Assembly: GCA_958295665.1 (NCBI GenBank)
Contig: OY282558.1
Coordinates: 61,182,789 to 61,246,788 of the forward strand
Length of the DNA stretch: 64,000 bases
Direction of reading: 5' to 3'
Source of the DNA: Tipula vernalis
Taxonomy: Eukaryota > Arthropoda > Insecta > Diptera > Tipulidae
The translations under genes and the position numbers were made by a program. The notes beneath the pieces were generated by a model. That model ran no database searches, was not told where the DNA came from, and saw nothing but the letters and a program-made list of their open reading frames with translations. This document shows positions 47,788-58,429 of this stretch, piece after piece. Numbering within the stretch: the stretch's first letter is position 1; each line of letters starts with the position of its first letter.

Positions 47788-48273
47788 CAAGATTCCAAAT
47801 CCTCCGTTTCGAAAAAACTTGTCGAATGACTCTGTTTGTTAACTTTAGGTATGTTTATATATGTATCGCAGCCACAGAAATCTATGCCTGCTGCTGCGAA
47901 CGGAAAAGGTGGTTCCACTCTATCTAGGGGGTAGTGAACCCATTATTCGTTGAGTCATCCTAGGTTGTTATTTTAAACATATAATGCACCGTCGAAATAC
48001 CTGCTTTGCAACATCTTTATCACTAATGATCAAGATTCCAAATCCTCCGTTTCGAAAAAACTTGTCGAATGACTCTGTTTGTTAACTTTAGGTATGTTTA
48101 TATATGTATCGCAGCCACAGAAATCTATGCCTGCTGCTGCGAACGGAAAAGGTGGTTCCACTCTATCTAGGGGGTAGTGAACCCATTATTCGTTGAGTCA
48201 TCCTAGGTTGTTATTTTAAACATATAATGCACCGTCGAAATACCTGCTTTGCAACATCTTTATCACTAATGAT
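47788..48273 (+). repeat. Perfect 243-bp tandem duplication
   Basis: Bases 47788-48030 and 48031-48273 appear identical on reading, from CAAGATTCCAAATCC to TCACTAATGAT. Copy 1 begins inside the last unit of the 124-bp repeat. It is either a recent duplication or an assembly duplication. Confidence 0.93.
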
Positions 48274-48279
48274 CCAATA

Positions 48280-48950
48280 ATTTTGACAGACCAGGTGTGC
48301 ACTCTTTAAAGATTCGATGGAGTCACATTTATGTAAATTCGACGATTCAAAAACACAAATAATTAAATACACAATAAATCAGATACATGTTTATTTTGTG
48401 GACTGTATTAACTTTATTTTTAAATGTATATTTATTTTTAGTTTAAATCAAAGTTCTCAAGCAAAAATCAAAATGAATTGTTCATCCTCATCAGAATAAT
48501 TTTTATTGTATCCAATTAAAGAGATTTACTAATGTTCTAATTCTGATTTCTAAAAGGCGGGATCCCTTTGCTCAGTAAACTATGGAGCAAGGCTCACATG
48601 ACTATGACAAACCAATAAAAGCAAAACTCGCATTATTAGCCTTGGAAAACTGTGATATTGAAACTATGTACATATGTAGGTACAATAAACCCATTCAAAA
48701 TACAAAAAATTTCCCCAAAAACAAAACTGGAGCTCTCTACTCTACTTTAGATCGTCATTAGCCCGATAAATTCAAAGCATACAATTATCTAATTATATAT
48801 CGAATTCTTATCGAGTAATCGGTGAAACATGATTTGTCCTTTAGCCCCCTTTTCTGGAACGGAGATGCTGTCCTCGAGGGAAGAGAAAATTTCCAAAGCC
48901 TACCAAAAAAAACTTGAATCTTGAAAAAATTGTCAAGGCCAATTGGGCCA
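48280..48950. other. AT-rich DNA, no gene seen
   Basis: Open frames here (for example 48317-48499) have no motifs. Nothing else is supported. Confidence 0.45.
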
Positions 48951-48954
48951 TTTT

Positions 48955-49700
48955 TCTGTACCAATGACCTTGACCGTCGGATCAATTTTTAAGGTCATTT
49001 GAAGGTCAGGTTCATTTTAAAAAAAATGTAAACCCCTATTTTTGACACCGGGTTCAAAAAGAGCAGCAAAATTTATTTTTGAAATAATATGCCAAAGTTT
49101 GTTATTGTGACCTTGAGAAGGTCAAATCAAGGTTAAATGTTTAAAAGGACTTAGAACCTGTTGATTCGAATTTGAGGACTACTTGGGCATAATAAACGTT
49201 TGAAGTATATTTAACAGTAGGTAAAATGCAAACGTGTCAATGACCTTGACTTTAAGGTCAATTTTCAAGGTCATTTGAAAGTGAAGGTGATTTTTTGAAC
49301 GGAAAGCCCTATTTTGACATGGGATTTGAGAAGAGCGGAAATTTCACGTTAGAAATAATATTACGAAGTGGGATATTATTGCGACCTTGAGAAGGTCAAA
49401 TCAAGGTTAAATGTTTAAAAATCACTCAGATGCTGTTAATTTAGTTTTATGCGCTTTTAATGCATGATAGGTGTTTCGAATAGTAGAGCAGGTGTTACAA
49501 ATTCTAAGACGTTTTCCTTAATTTTAGCATTACCAGGACGTTGATTATCGGGAGTCTTCTTGCCTTTCACTTGTGCTCAGAAAACCCCTAAAATTCGAAT
49601 CAACACGTTCTGAGTGCTTCTTAAAAAATTAACTTTAATTTGACCTTCTGAAGGTCACAATAACAAACTTTAAAATATCATTTCGAACGTAAAATTTGCC
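48955..49700. repeat. AAGGTCA-rich repeat: two tandem units and one inverted unit
   Basis: ATGACCTTGAC, TTAAGGTCA and CAAGGTCATTTGAA, and the CCTTGAGAAGGTCAAATCAA segment, recur about 275 bases apart (49111 and 49385), marking two diverged direct units. A third unit at about 49595-49740 is inverted (TTGACCTTCTGAAGGTCACA, then TGGTGTCAAAAATAG). More than a dozen AGGTCA half-sites lie in 750 bases. Confidence 0.75.
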
Positions 49701-49744
49701 GTTCTCTTTGAGTGTGGTGTCAAAAATAGCTGGCGTATTTTTGG

Positions 49745-50095
49745 ACATATTTGGATGTGTCGATCAAAATGGATCACCGTGTAGAGATCATAAGTGACTG
49801 TTCCATCACCCAATCATAACACGAATAAACTTTTTTTCGGTCTAGTTTTGTAATATAGAGAGATGATAATTGCAGTTACCTTCATGTACTTAACTTACAT
49901 TGCATTGTAGGCCTCATGTTTTATATTATTGCCCTGATTGATTGATTTGTATGTACGACCTAACCATCCTAAACCCACAGTGCCTAACCAAGTAATCTCA
50001 TATTAGACGGCCGGGTCCCATCTGTTATGTCCATTTATCAGAATAATGAACACGACAAGCAAATTAGCAAATTATTGCGAACGATTAATTGTTTT
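49745..50095. other. No feature recognised
   Basis: AT-rich sequence between the AAGGTCA repeat and a decayed gypsy RT. I see no gene. Confidence 0.4.
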
Positions 50096-50660
50096 GAATT
50101 TTCAAAACATTTTTAACTAGATGGACAGCCATTCGAATTTTACATCCTTTTTCAATAAGTAAATCACGCTATTCTATAGATAAGTTAGTAATAAATTTTA
50201 TAGACTTAAGAATGGAAGTGTTCACTATAGCTGTAACTTTTTCGTGGTTTGGACTAATTCCTTGCTCTGAAATTATGTGTCATTGACTCATAGATAACTA
50301 ACTTTTTGCTCTAATAATTTTGATTTCTCTAAATTTATTCTAACTTTGGATTCGTTCAAACGACTTACGACAAATAGAAAGACAAATTAATTATTAAGAC
50401 CTGATAAAATTTGATCCATAATTTACTGGAAGATATTTGGAACAGTTTTGAGACCAAAAGTTAAACGAGTATAAAGGAACATCGGTTTATTGTTAGTAAT
50501 TTGCGAGAAGATTTTGACACGATAAGTTATTTGTAGGTCTAAAACTTGGAAGCTTTTCCTTGGAATTGGATAATGCTAAGACTTTAAGAACTTATTAATG
50601 ATCACTTTAAAATTTTTGAAGTTTCACTACCACAATTATTGGGATTACCCATACTAACAC
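50096..50660 (-). pseudogene. Gypsy-type reverse transcriptase relic
   Basis: On the minus strand the broken frame reads LDLQITYRVKI, KPMFLYTRLTFGLKTVPNIFQ-like text (the YTRLPFGL...P..FQ box), IMDQIL, then INLEKSKLLEQKVSYL, SKELVQTTKKLQL-like and FEWLSI. The order matches Ty3/gypsy RT through the connection region. The YLDD box and many residues are lost to stops and deletions. It is older than the other elements in the window. Confidence 0.6.
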
Positions 50661-50759
50661 GTTAACAGGTTCAATAACGTTCTTTTTTCAATAACCTTTC
50701 TAGGTCTTTTTAGACTTCTACTCTAATCTTAAATGGTATAAAAAGTTATACTCGAACAT

Positions 50760-51010
50760 CATCGATCTACGAATGTTCATCGCAAATCGAAGCTGGATTT
50801 TCCGCCCACTCCATCCCGAAATGCTTCTTAGAAGCTGGTTGACGTCTGCCAACTTCTCTTTTTTCATCGACACTCTTGGCTGAATTTGATTTGTTCAACT
50901 TAGAACTGTGATGCGAATTTAAACTTGGACTTCTGTTCCTATTGTTTGACTGACCTTGACTTCTAGACTGACTTCTATTTCGTTGTCGGTTTATTGATTG
51001 GCTAGCTTTT
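50760..51010 (-). pseudogene. Possible Gag-like or linker relic
   Basis: The minus strand gives an Asn/Ser/Arg-rich stretch (SINRQRNRSQSRSQGQ, then SAKSVDEKREVGRRQPAS and HFGMEWAENP). It lies just upstream of the RT relic and could be its Gag end or protease linker. No diagnostic motif is seen. Confidence 0.3.
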
Positions 51011-51059
51011 CATCTGTTCTACTCAATAATTCTTGTTGTTGTTGAAATTCGACACTTTT

Positions 51060-52450
51060 GGTTTCACTTCCACTTAAGTAAATGAGGCATAATCCAATTC
51101 ACCTTGTGTCAATTCCAATTGTCGTGGGTTTTCCATTGATGTTCACAACAAAGAATTTGCGTAGCGAAATTCGCGGGTCACTGAGTGTGGTCCAGAATAT
51201 GGTGTACGCAAAGGACTTTTAACTTTGTCAAGACGAACGAATACGTGTTAGCGATTTTCCAGTTTTTTGGGGATGTACAAATCCTGCTGGGTCCGATATC
51301 GTTTGTTCATAGGAACTAAGGCTCTCATTGTTGTACGAAGCTTCTCTACAAAATCCTGAGCATGGGTTCGAATTTTTCGAACCGGGAACCTTGATGTTTT
51401 GACCAAACTCGAGCTGTGCGTACAGTTGAGGTCTTCTTTGAATGAGGTTCGAATACCTAATAAAATTATTGGAAAGCCAGAACTCCAATGGGAATTCCAT
51501 CGAGCTGTTAAAGCGACTTTTAGTTCTTTGTGAAACCGTTCTACAAGACCATTCACTTTCGTATTATAAGTTGTTGTCGTAATGCAATGTAAACTTGGCT
51601 AAGAGCTTTTTGAGCTTCATGAATATTGTTGATTCAAATTGTGTTAAGACGGACACAAAATCTACAAGTATATCTAAATATGTCATTTCGCGGATTGGGT
51701 AAGCTTCTGGCCAAAGAGTAAATCGGTCGACCGTCGTTTGAATGTAGTGATATCAATTCGGTTGGGGCAGTGGACCAAATTGGTTCATGTGAATGTTTTT
51801 TAAACCTGTCGCTTAGTAGCTCGAATTTATCAAGTTCTGATTTTGTGTGCGGTGAATTTTGCACTTTTGGCCAGAAGTATTTCGGGGGAATTAATTTACG
51901 CGTGGCACGAATCCCGGGATTGCAGTTTTACTTTTGATTTCGGATTCCGAACTGCTGTTGCTGTTGAAGTAATTCATTCGTGTCGAAGATAAGCAGTCGC
52001 TTACCACATTTTGTTTACCTTTTTTCTGGTGAATTCCGGCCGTGAATTGCGCAATATAACCGAGATGGTCTAATTTTGACGCAATTGCTAGTGTAACAGG
52101 TTTGTGATCAGTAAAAGTTGAGAAACGAATTGGTTTTGATTGCTAGGTATTTAGCAAGAAGTTCTCTATCGAATGTAGAGTATATTATTTCTTGAGAGAG
52201 CTTCTTTGAAAAGAACGCTAGTGTTTCCAAACATACATGGTTGCGTTATTATAAGGCAACTCCAACGGCTAAGCTGGCTAAGATGTATAGTGATGTTGAA
52301 CTCAGTGTCGTTCAACGGATGTGCGAAAAGAGTGCCAGTGGCAAGAGAACGGCTGACCTCGTTGAAAGATGCTATGCATTCTTTTGACCCACTGCTTTCT
52401 TCCGCGTCGCTACAGATCCGATCGATGTCAATGTTTTTTCGCATGTGGTG
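51060..52450 (-). mobile_element. Decayed gypsy-type element: RNase H and integrase
   Basis: On the minus strand, 52444-52160 reads FNEVSRSLATGTLFAHPL, a LIITQPxMFGN segment and FKEALSRNNILYIR, the region at the RT-RNase H border. At 51864-51634 follow SELDKFELLSDRFK and the HIHMNLIGPLP / VDRFTLWPEAYPI text of the integrase core (split over frames). At 51556-51228, NGLVERFHKELK, FPIILLGIRTSFKEDL and the DFVEKLRTTMRALVP tail complete it. Since this sits upstream of the RT relic at 50660 on the same strand, two separate copies are implied. Frameshifts are frequent. Confidence 0.72.
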
Positions 52451-52900
52451 ATTTTAATCCAACAGGTTTATTCTTGAAGAGGGAAAATTTAACTTCGACA
52501 CTCAATCACAACGCATGCTGAGATTTAAAATTAAATTTCATTATCTCCGCTAACTTTTCCTGTTTGTTGTCGGCGAAAGTCGGCCAGGTTGGCGAAATTC
52601 AGCCAACTTTTCTGTCGCCGGTCGAACATTACCCACACTAATGTATGATACGAAAGAAGCATCACAAAACCTAGAAACATGATAAAATGGTTTTTTCAGT
52701 CGGCTGTGTGGTTATGTCGGCCATTTGTCTTACCGGCGAAATGGTTGTGGTGCTTTCATGACATGATGTGGTCATGTCGTGGAATAGTTGTTGGCGATGT
52801 GGGCTGATACATGTGCAACCATCTGTCTTGTCGGCGATGTGGTTGTTGGCAACTTGCAACATACCGATCGTCGTGAAACTAGCACTACCAAAAAAATAAT
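52451..52900. repeat. Possible LTR or repeat remnant with GTCGGC words
   Basis: CGGCGA(A/T)(A/G)TGG, ATGTCGGC and CATCTGTCTTGTCGGCG-like phrases recur, for example near 52700-52740 and 52800-52850, giving a locally GC-richer segment. It borders the RNase H relic. An LTR is possible but I cannot place its ends. Confidence 0.35.
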
Positions 52901-53059
52901 AAAATCCTGGGCTGGAATAACTTCACATGCCTAAATATTTCACATCACTGTGCATTGCATATACAGGATGGGGAACCAGCTAAGGTGTCCGATCTAAATA
53001 TCCCGAAAATTATAGCTTGCGGAAGAAAAGGCGAAAATGTAATTAAATAATTTTTGATG

Positions 53060-53105
53060 ACCTTGAAATGACATATCAAGGTCAAGTTCATTTTTTGGAT
53101 ACAAA
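53060..53105. repeat. TGACCTTGA / TCAAGGTCA palindrome, copy 3
   Basis: TGATGACCTTGAAATGACAT and ATCAAGGTCAAGTTCATTTT match the copy at 16560-16610 closely, including the following text. Confidence 0.72.
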
Positions 53106-55055
53106 GCTATATATTTTTAACGGAATATTATTTTATGCAAGAAAAGCAAACCACTTTTGTTTTTTTACGAGGCCGATACTTCACAAGGTAATTTTGTTGG
53201 AGAAAAATCAAGCTGAAATTTTTCAGGCAAAATAGATTAGTTACCTTTACCCCCAAAACCAAACAACACCAATGAAGCACCAACCCAAGTCACATGTACA
53301 CGCCTTGTCTTTGTAACCAGGAAGATAGAATAGAAAGCACTACGATAAAAAAATCGTGTCTTAATCCATTAATTTATACAAAGCAATAAGGACATGACAT
53401 TGACACGCGAAATTATTGTGAATTTTGATAGATTTATTTAAGACAATGTCTAGACATAATATAGCAATCAATTCGTATATAATCTGCTATTGAAAAACTC
53501 AATATAACTGGAAATATAAAAAACGACGAAACAGCCTAATTTGTATTATGGGGTGTATTAAATATACAAAGTCTATTGTCTCAAACCAAATACTGCCACC
53601 CACATCTTGAACTTTCTTCTAAATATACATACTATTATATATATATATATATATAATACTAAGTAGTAAGAGAGTCAATGTCTTGGAAAAGAAAATGATA
53701 TCATCACTCTGTTTGAAATTTTTCCCAAATTTCCTCACACCTTTGGCAACAATTTTCCGAACCAAATTTTTTTTTTTTTTTACTTTAGTTCATATTTCCA
53801 TTTGTATTGATGATTCGCCACATGCTCCTTAAGCGCGCACACAAAAATTATCTAGTTTTAAGGGAGAGGAATCAACGATTTAAAACGCTGGGGAGCAAGG
53901 AACGAAAAGAAAATGGAAAAAGTTGAATCAACTTGAATTTTTTTTTTTTGGTTCGTTCGTTTGCTACAAAAAATTTTTAAGATGAATGTAGCGCTATTTA
54001 CAGCAATTTAGAGAATTCTAAATATAAGATGGTGTCATTAGACGAATAGAAAAATGGTGATTTTCGGAGTTATACACACACACACAATCGAGAACAAAAC
54101 GGATAATGAACTTTTATACATCTGAAGTAGGTTGAGAGAACAATGGCTCGGGGTATAGGTTACATAAAATTAAAAAAAAAAAACTGGATATAATTTAACC
54201 GCAATTTTTGACAATCCCGAGGGGAAAAGCTTACGAATACATAACAAAAAAAAAAAAAAAGGATTACGATGCAATGAACCCGAATCATATTTAAACAGCC
54301 AAACACAACACAAACAAATATAATGCAGCGATAAATTATTTGGTTTTGTATTAGTTTCGTGTCTTGAAAAATCGCAAAAGTTGATTCAACTTGTGTAAAA
54401 TACACACACACACACACATACGACGAAGAATTTCTCTTAAACCGAGAAAACAGCGCACAAGATGATGGAAAAATAAGAAAAAAGGTAAAATGTCAATACA
54501 CGAAATGGTAATGAACTTAGAATCTTTTTTTTATGTATTTACGTATATATTTATATATATATGGTGCATAAATATATTAGAATGAGATATACGGCGAGAT
54601 TGACTTCAAAAATTGCTAATTTCATTACCAACGTTTAACCTTCGGGGTCAAAATTCACTTGTACAATTTTTTTGCATTTTGCCCTGCCACAATAGCGCGC
54701 ATATAGCTTATATACAACAAAATGAGTATAATCGCATTAAGTCGATTGGATGGTAATAAATCATGTTGGATGCCTTATGGCAACTCAATGTATGTAAATG
54801 TTTAAAATACAAAAAATGTGCACAATTTAAGTGTTATGTGTTCGAGATAGGTTGGGTTGGGTTTTATGAGCGAGAATGTTATTTATATAAATTAGCTTGG
54901 ATTATTTAGTCATTAAATCGCTGGATATACGGTTATATAAATGAAATGTTTAGCTTAGAGGTTAAAGTTGGTTGATTAGTTTAATTTGATATATCGAACA
55001 AACGGACTTTTTTATATATAGCAAATGTATGATGTTGAATAATATTTGCAAGTAC
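53106..55055. other. AT-rich non-coding DNA
   Basis: No gene is recognised. An AT dinucleotide run lies at about 53636-53656, A/T homopolymers are frequent, and CA runs occur near 54074 and 54402. Confidence 0.5.
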
Positions 55056-55059
55056 CGTC

Positions 55060-55495
55060 ATCTTGGTTCAGACTTGTGTGTCGGCTTCCCAGGAAGAAGC
55101 TAGGAGGGCAGCGAACTATAGATGGTCCAATGGTACCTCGTGTGTTATAACTAGGCAGATTTGGCCATGACTGGCCAGCGACGCCGTATTAGTATGGTCG
55201 TGGGGTTATTACAGGACACTGTCTAGAGGCTGCAAAGATTTAGAGGAGAAAGAAACTGTACTCCATCTACTCTGCACTTGTCCCCGTCTAGCGTTAAGCA
55301 GATTGACATTTTTAGGAGCTCCTCTCCTCAGTCAGACGAGCTTCTAAACGTCCAACAGTTGTACTCAACACTTCGTTGTAAGCTTTGGATGGTTCAGTGA
55401 GTAGAGCCGAGAAAAATTATATGTGGTATGGCTACGGACCATTTTTGTGTCCATACCGGTCCCTTAGGACATCCATCCTAACCTAACCTAACCTA
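55060..55495 (+). mobile_element. 3' end fragment of an RNase H-type LINE
   Basis: One frame gives the C-terminal ORF2 segment: ITRQIWP, a short gap, CKDLEEKETVLHLLCTCPRL, equivalent to the zinc-finger segment EEEET-LSHFLCSCPAL of LINE 2, and a short end. The 3' UTR holds GGTATGGCTACGGACCATTT and the copy finishes with CCTAACCTAACCTAACC near 55478-55494. It is a short, 5'-truncated copy with stops. R1/LOA-like, by similarity to LINE 2. Confidence 0.75.
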
Positions 55496-55496
55496 A

Positions 55497-55930
55497 TGCA
55501 TTATTCACTCAGTATTCTCCCATTATTCACTCTTTTTTCATTGTTTCATTATTAATAATAATTATTCACGCGTTATCAGCGAATGATAGTTTTTTACTCA
55601 TTACGCACCAATTATACATATTAATAGTAGTTTCTCATTATTCACTGATTATACCCTCATTTATCTCTCAATATTCATTACGAAAAAAAAGTGAATTCAT
55701 CAGTAAATAATGACTGAATAATTAGTAATAAGTGATTAATGAGAGGATAATGTCTGAATAAGGAGTGAATAATTAGTTCACTTAACTTTCATTATCATCA
55801 GTGAATATAGAGTGAATAACGAGTGAATAATGTGTAAATTATTTTTGAAGGCAATGTCGAGTGAAGCATCAGTGAATAATTAGTAAATAATGAATGAATA
55901 TTGACTGAATAATCTTTGAACCTTCTTTCT
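55497..55930. repeat. GAATAATGAGT minisatellite in two opposed blocks
   Basis: From 55497 to about 55670 the plus strand reads ATTATTCACTC-type words. From about 55690 to 55930 it reads the complement, GTGAATAATGAGTGAATAAT. The two blocks are opposed and can pair. The first follows directly after the LINE tail. Confidence 0.75.
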
Positions 55931-55934
55931 TCTC

Positions 55935-56945
55935 ATTTTTACTCATTATTTACTCTGCCTTAGCTTTCCTTCGTTAAAATAACCCAAATCTTATGTACAT
56001 TCAGGATTATGTTCGTGACACAGTTTAAGCTCACCCCGTTCAACCCAGTAATCATTATTCAATATTTCATTGGATCGTACGCTTTTCTTGATCATTATTT
56101 GCACCTATCTGAAAGTTTTTTTGCAACTCGCTAATATTGAATTTTTTAGCGATATCTTGGTTAATCAGTAAGAATTGTGATTCACTTGTGTGAATATCTT
56201 TTGTTGGACTCTATAATTTCACACTTCTCGTATTTATTTTCCTAGTAGCTTCGCGCGCTTTCCCCCTATGCATTACAGACGGTTCTTGATTTTTCAAACA
56301 ACCAATGTAACAACCGCAAGACCATATCCTAGCTCAGCGACCATATCATGCACAAAAGGCGAGAAGCGAGTGTATGTCTCTTTAGTGTTAGTACACTGAA
56401 TTAATTTGAACACGGAGCATTAGAACTAATTTTTTTATTAATGAAATGTTATTCCTGTAATTACATACTAAACGTATTTTAAATTGTTTGAAAGAATCGA
56501 GTTACTCGTTGAAGAATTTTTGACTTTCCAGACTTCTGGTGATTTTGCATACTGGAAGGAAGATAAATTGGACTGCCTGACCACCTTCCAGCAGTGTTGG
56601 AGGATGCAAGAAGATATTGCAAGTAACTCTCAACAATTAGTAGTCCTGTCTTGGTTAAAAACCGAAGGATTATTCATTTAATTATTGGCATAGCAATTTA
56701 TCTGCCTAAGTTGTTTTTCCCTTTCGACTCTCAAAAAAATGTCTTTGATTAAAAATACTTTTTATTTTGCTCACAATTGAACTGGATTTGAGACTGCGCA
56801 TATATGGAGCAGAATTTAAAAACAAAAGCATTAAGCCTTTGTTGCCAATAGTACCCTTAAATTTTAGTACAGGACGGTTTTTCAGGGTGAAGTTTAAGTA
56901 TGATGTATGTATGTAGCATTCTACATGAGAGTGAATTTAGCTTAT
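55935..56945. other. No gene recognised
   Basis: An open frame at 56484-56681 (65 codons) has no recognised motif. It might be the start of the BEL relic downstream but this cannot be shown. Confidence 0.35.
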
Positions 56946-56949
56946 GTAA

Positions 56950-57960
56950 ATGAAAGTCCAACGCGCAAGAATTCCCGATGCCTCCTCTCAACTGGAAGTG
57001 TAAAACGTTACAAAATTGATCAAAGGGGATACAACGATTAAAATTCTAGGAATTATTTGGAATGCAGTGAAATTTTTTATCGAATTTCTAGCCTACGATA
57101 ACACAGATATTTTTGCATGGACTGCCTCCACGATCGTATTTCATTGACCGTCAGATGTTCCACAAAAATGTCCAATTTTTTCTTCCCGCTTACGTATTGT
57201 CTGGAGAAGTCAACCCCCAAGCGTTATCAACACTAGACGTCTGGTGGCCGGGGCCAACATGGTTAAGCGAACCTAAATGCTAGTGGCCAAAATTGTTTTG
57301 CTTTGAAAGAATTAATAATTATCGGCAAACAGAGATTATTTTCCGCGAAACATCCTATCATACTACCCAAAAACCATTGAGCTTGAGAGCTAATAGCACA
57401 TGCGATATTCACGCCAAGCACCTGCAGGCACGAAATTATCTGACATTAAGCATTGTACGAAACCGATATTGAATTATAGGAGCAATGTACTTCATCAAAA
57501 GATTTATCAAAAAATGTGAGTTTTCAAAAGCAAACAGAAGATGGCCGATCTGCCGGCAGTTCAATGCAAAGTCGAGCATTTTTACGAACAGGCCTAGATT
57601 ATGCTGAACCATTTAGTCTAGAAACCGAGACATATTTGGCAGCACTAACCCGCTTTATCACATGTCGTGGAAGCCCGAAGCACATACAGTGCGCGACAAC
57701 GTGTCTAACTTCATTGAATACAATCGAGAACTGAAACAACTAAAACAAGAGATGACAAATATCAGTCAAGTAATCCTCTAACATCTGAATTTTTTTTACA
57801 GTTTTTTTTTTTTTCATTTTAATTCACGCTCCACATTTTGGCGGATAGAATCACTGCTAAACTCAAGACCCCTGTATAGCATCAACGACAATGTTACCGA
57901 TTTACAAGTCTAGACCATATACGAGTCAATGGGTTCTTGGAAAAATCACAGCACTTCATC
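56950..57960 (+). mobile_element. Decayed BEL/Pao-type LTR retrotransposon (pol fragments)
   Basis: Broken frames run in the order of a BEL/Pao polyprotein. IKILGIIWN is like the KVLGLxW box after RT, FAWT-STIVxH is the RNase H region, SGEVNPQALSTLDVWWPGP is like the ADxxSRG..LWWxGP box, and LRTGLDYAEPF is the integrase start. ALTRFITCRGSPKHI and NRELKQLKQEM lie in the integrase core. SLLNSRPLYSINDNVTDL is the post-core segment. The core is internally deleted between about 57610 and 57640. No LTR is recognised. Confidence 0.72.
57516..57734 (+). pseudogene. BEL/Pao integrase core remnant
   Basis: The open frame reads FLRTGLDYAEPF, then jumps to YLAALTRFITCRGSPKHIQC; in intact BEL integrases some 30-40 residues separate these. 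Downstream, in another frame, NRELKQLKQEMTNISQ continues the domain. Catalytic Asp and Glu positions are not all kept. Confidence 0.68.
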
Positions 57961-58009
57961 CCTGTTACCGTCTTACATAATACTTAAAAAGAATCACGTC
58001 CATTTTCGA

Positions 58010-58405
58010 AATTTTTGGTGCTGATCTCAGAGATGTCACCGTAAAATGGCACACAGTACCCAACTTCTTAATCCTTATGCAATCTGAAAATCAAGTTTCA
58101 TTAAGAAATCACGGGGCTTAAGATTGAAAACTACCCACAACGTGAATATTTAATGAAACATGTACTTACAAACTAGGTCAATGGCATGTGGTATCCGACT
58201 TCTTAACTCGTATGCAATTAAAAACATGGGCCGCATTATGAACTTCAATGTCTCTCGATCGCCCCAAAATATTTCGGAATTGGCTGTTTTACATTGTAAG
58301 TATTATGTAAGATGTTGTGCTTAATCGGGTTTTAAATTGTCGTTGCATTAAGAAGTCGGGTATCGTACGCCATTTCAGGAGGACATATCTGAGATCGGTG
58401 CAAAA
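58010..58405. repeat. Diverged ~70-bp inverted repeat with an internal third copy
   Basis: GATCTCAGAGATGTC..ATGGCACACAGTACCCAACTTCTTAAT (about 58022-58072) pairs with the reverse complement of 58345-58398 (ATTAAGAAGTCGGGTATCGT..GACATATCTGAGATC). A third, direct copy of the ATGGC..TTCTTAA part is at about 58180-58210. A MITE-like element is possible; no target duplication was found. Confidence 0.6.
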
Positions 58406-58429
58406 TATTTTGAAATTGAAATTTCACCG

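Noticed and set aside
55478..55494. Telomeric TTAGG repeat
   Set aside because: Only about three units, directly at a LINE 3' end with matching ORF2 sequence upstream; LINE 2 has the same tail type.
56484..56681. Novel 65-residue gene
   Set aside because: No motif or context beyond proximity to a BEL relic; not distinguishable from chance.
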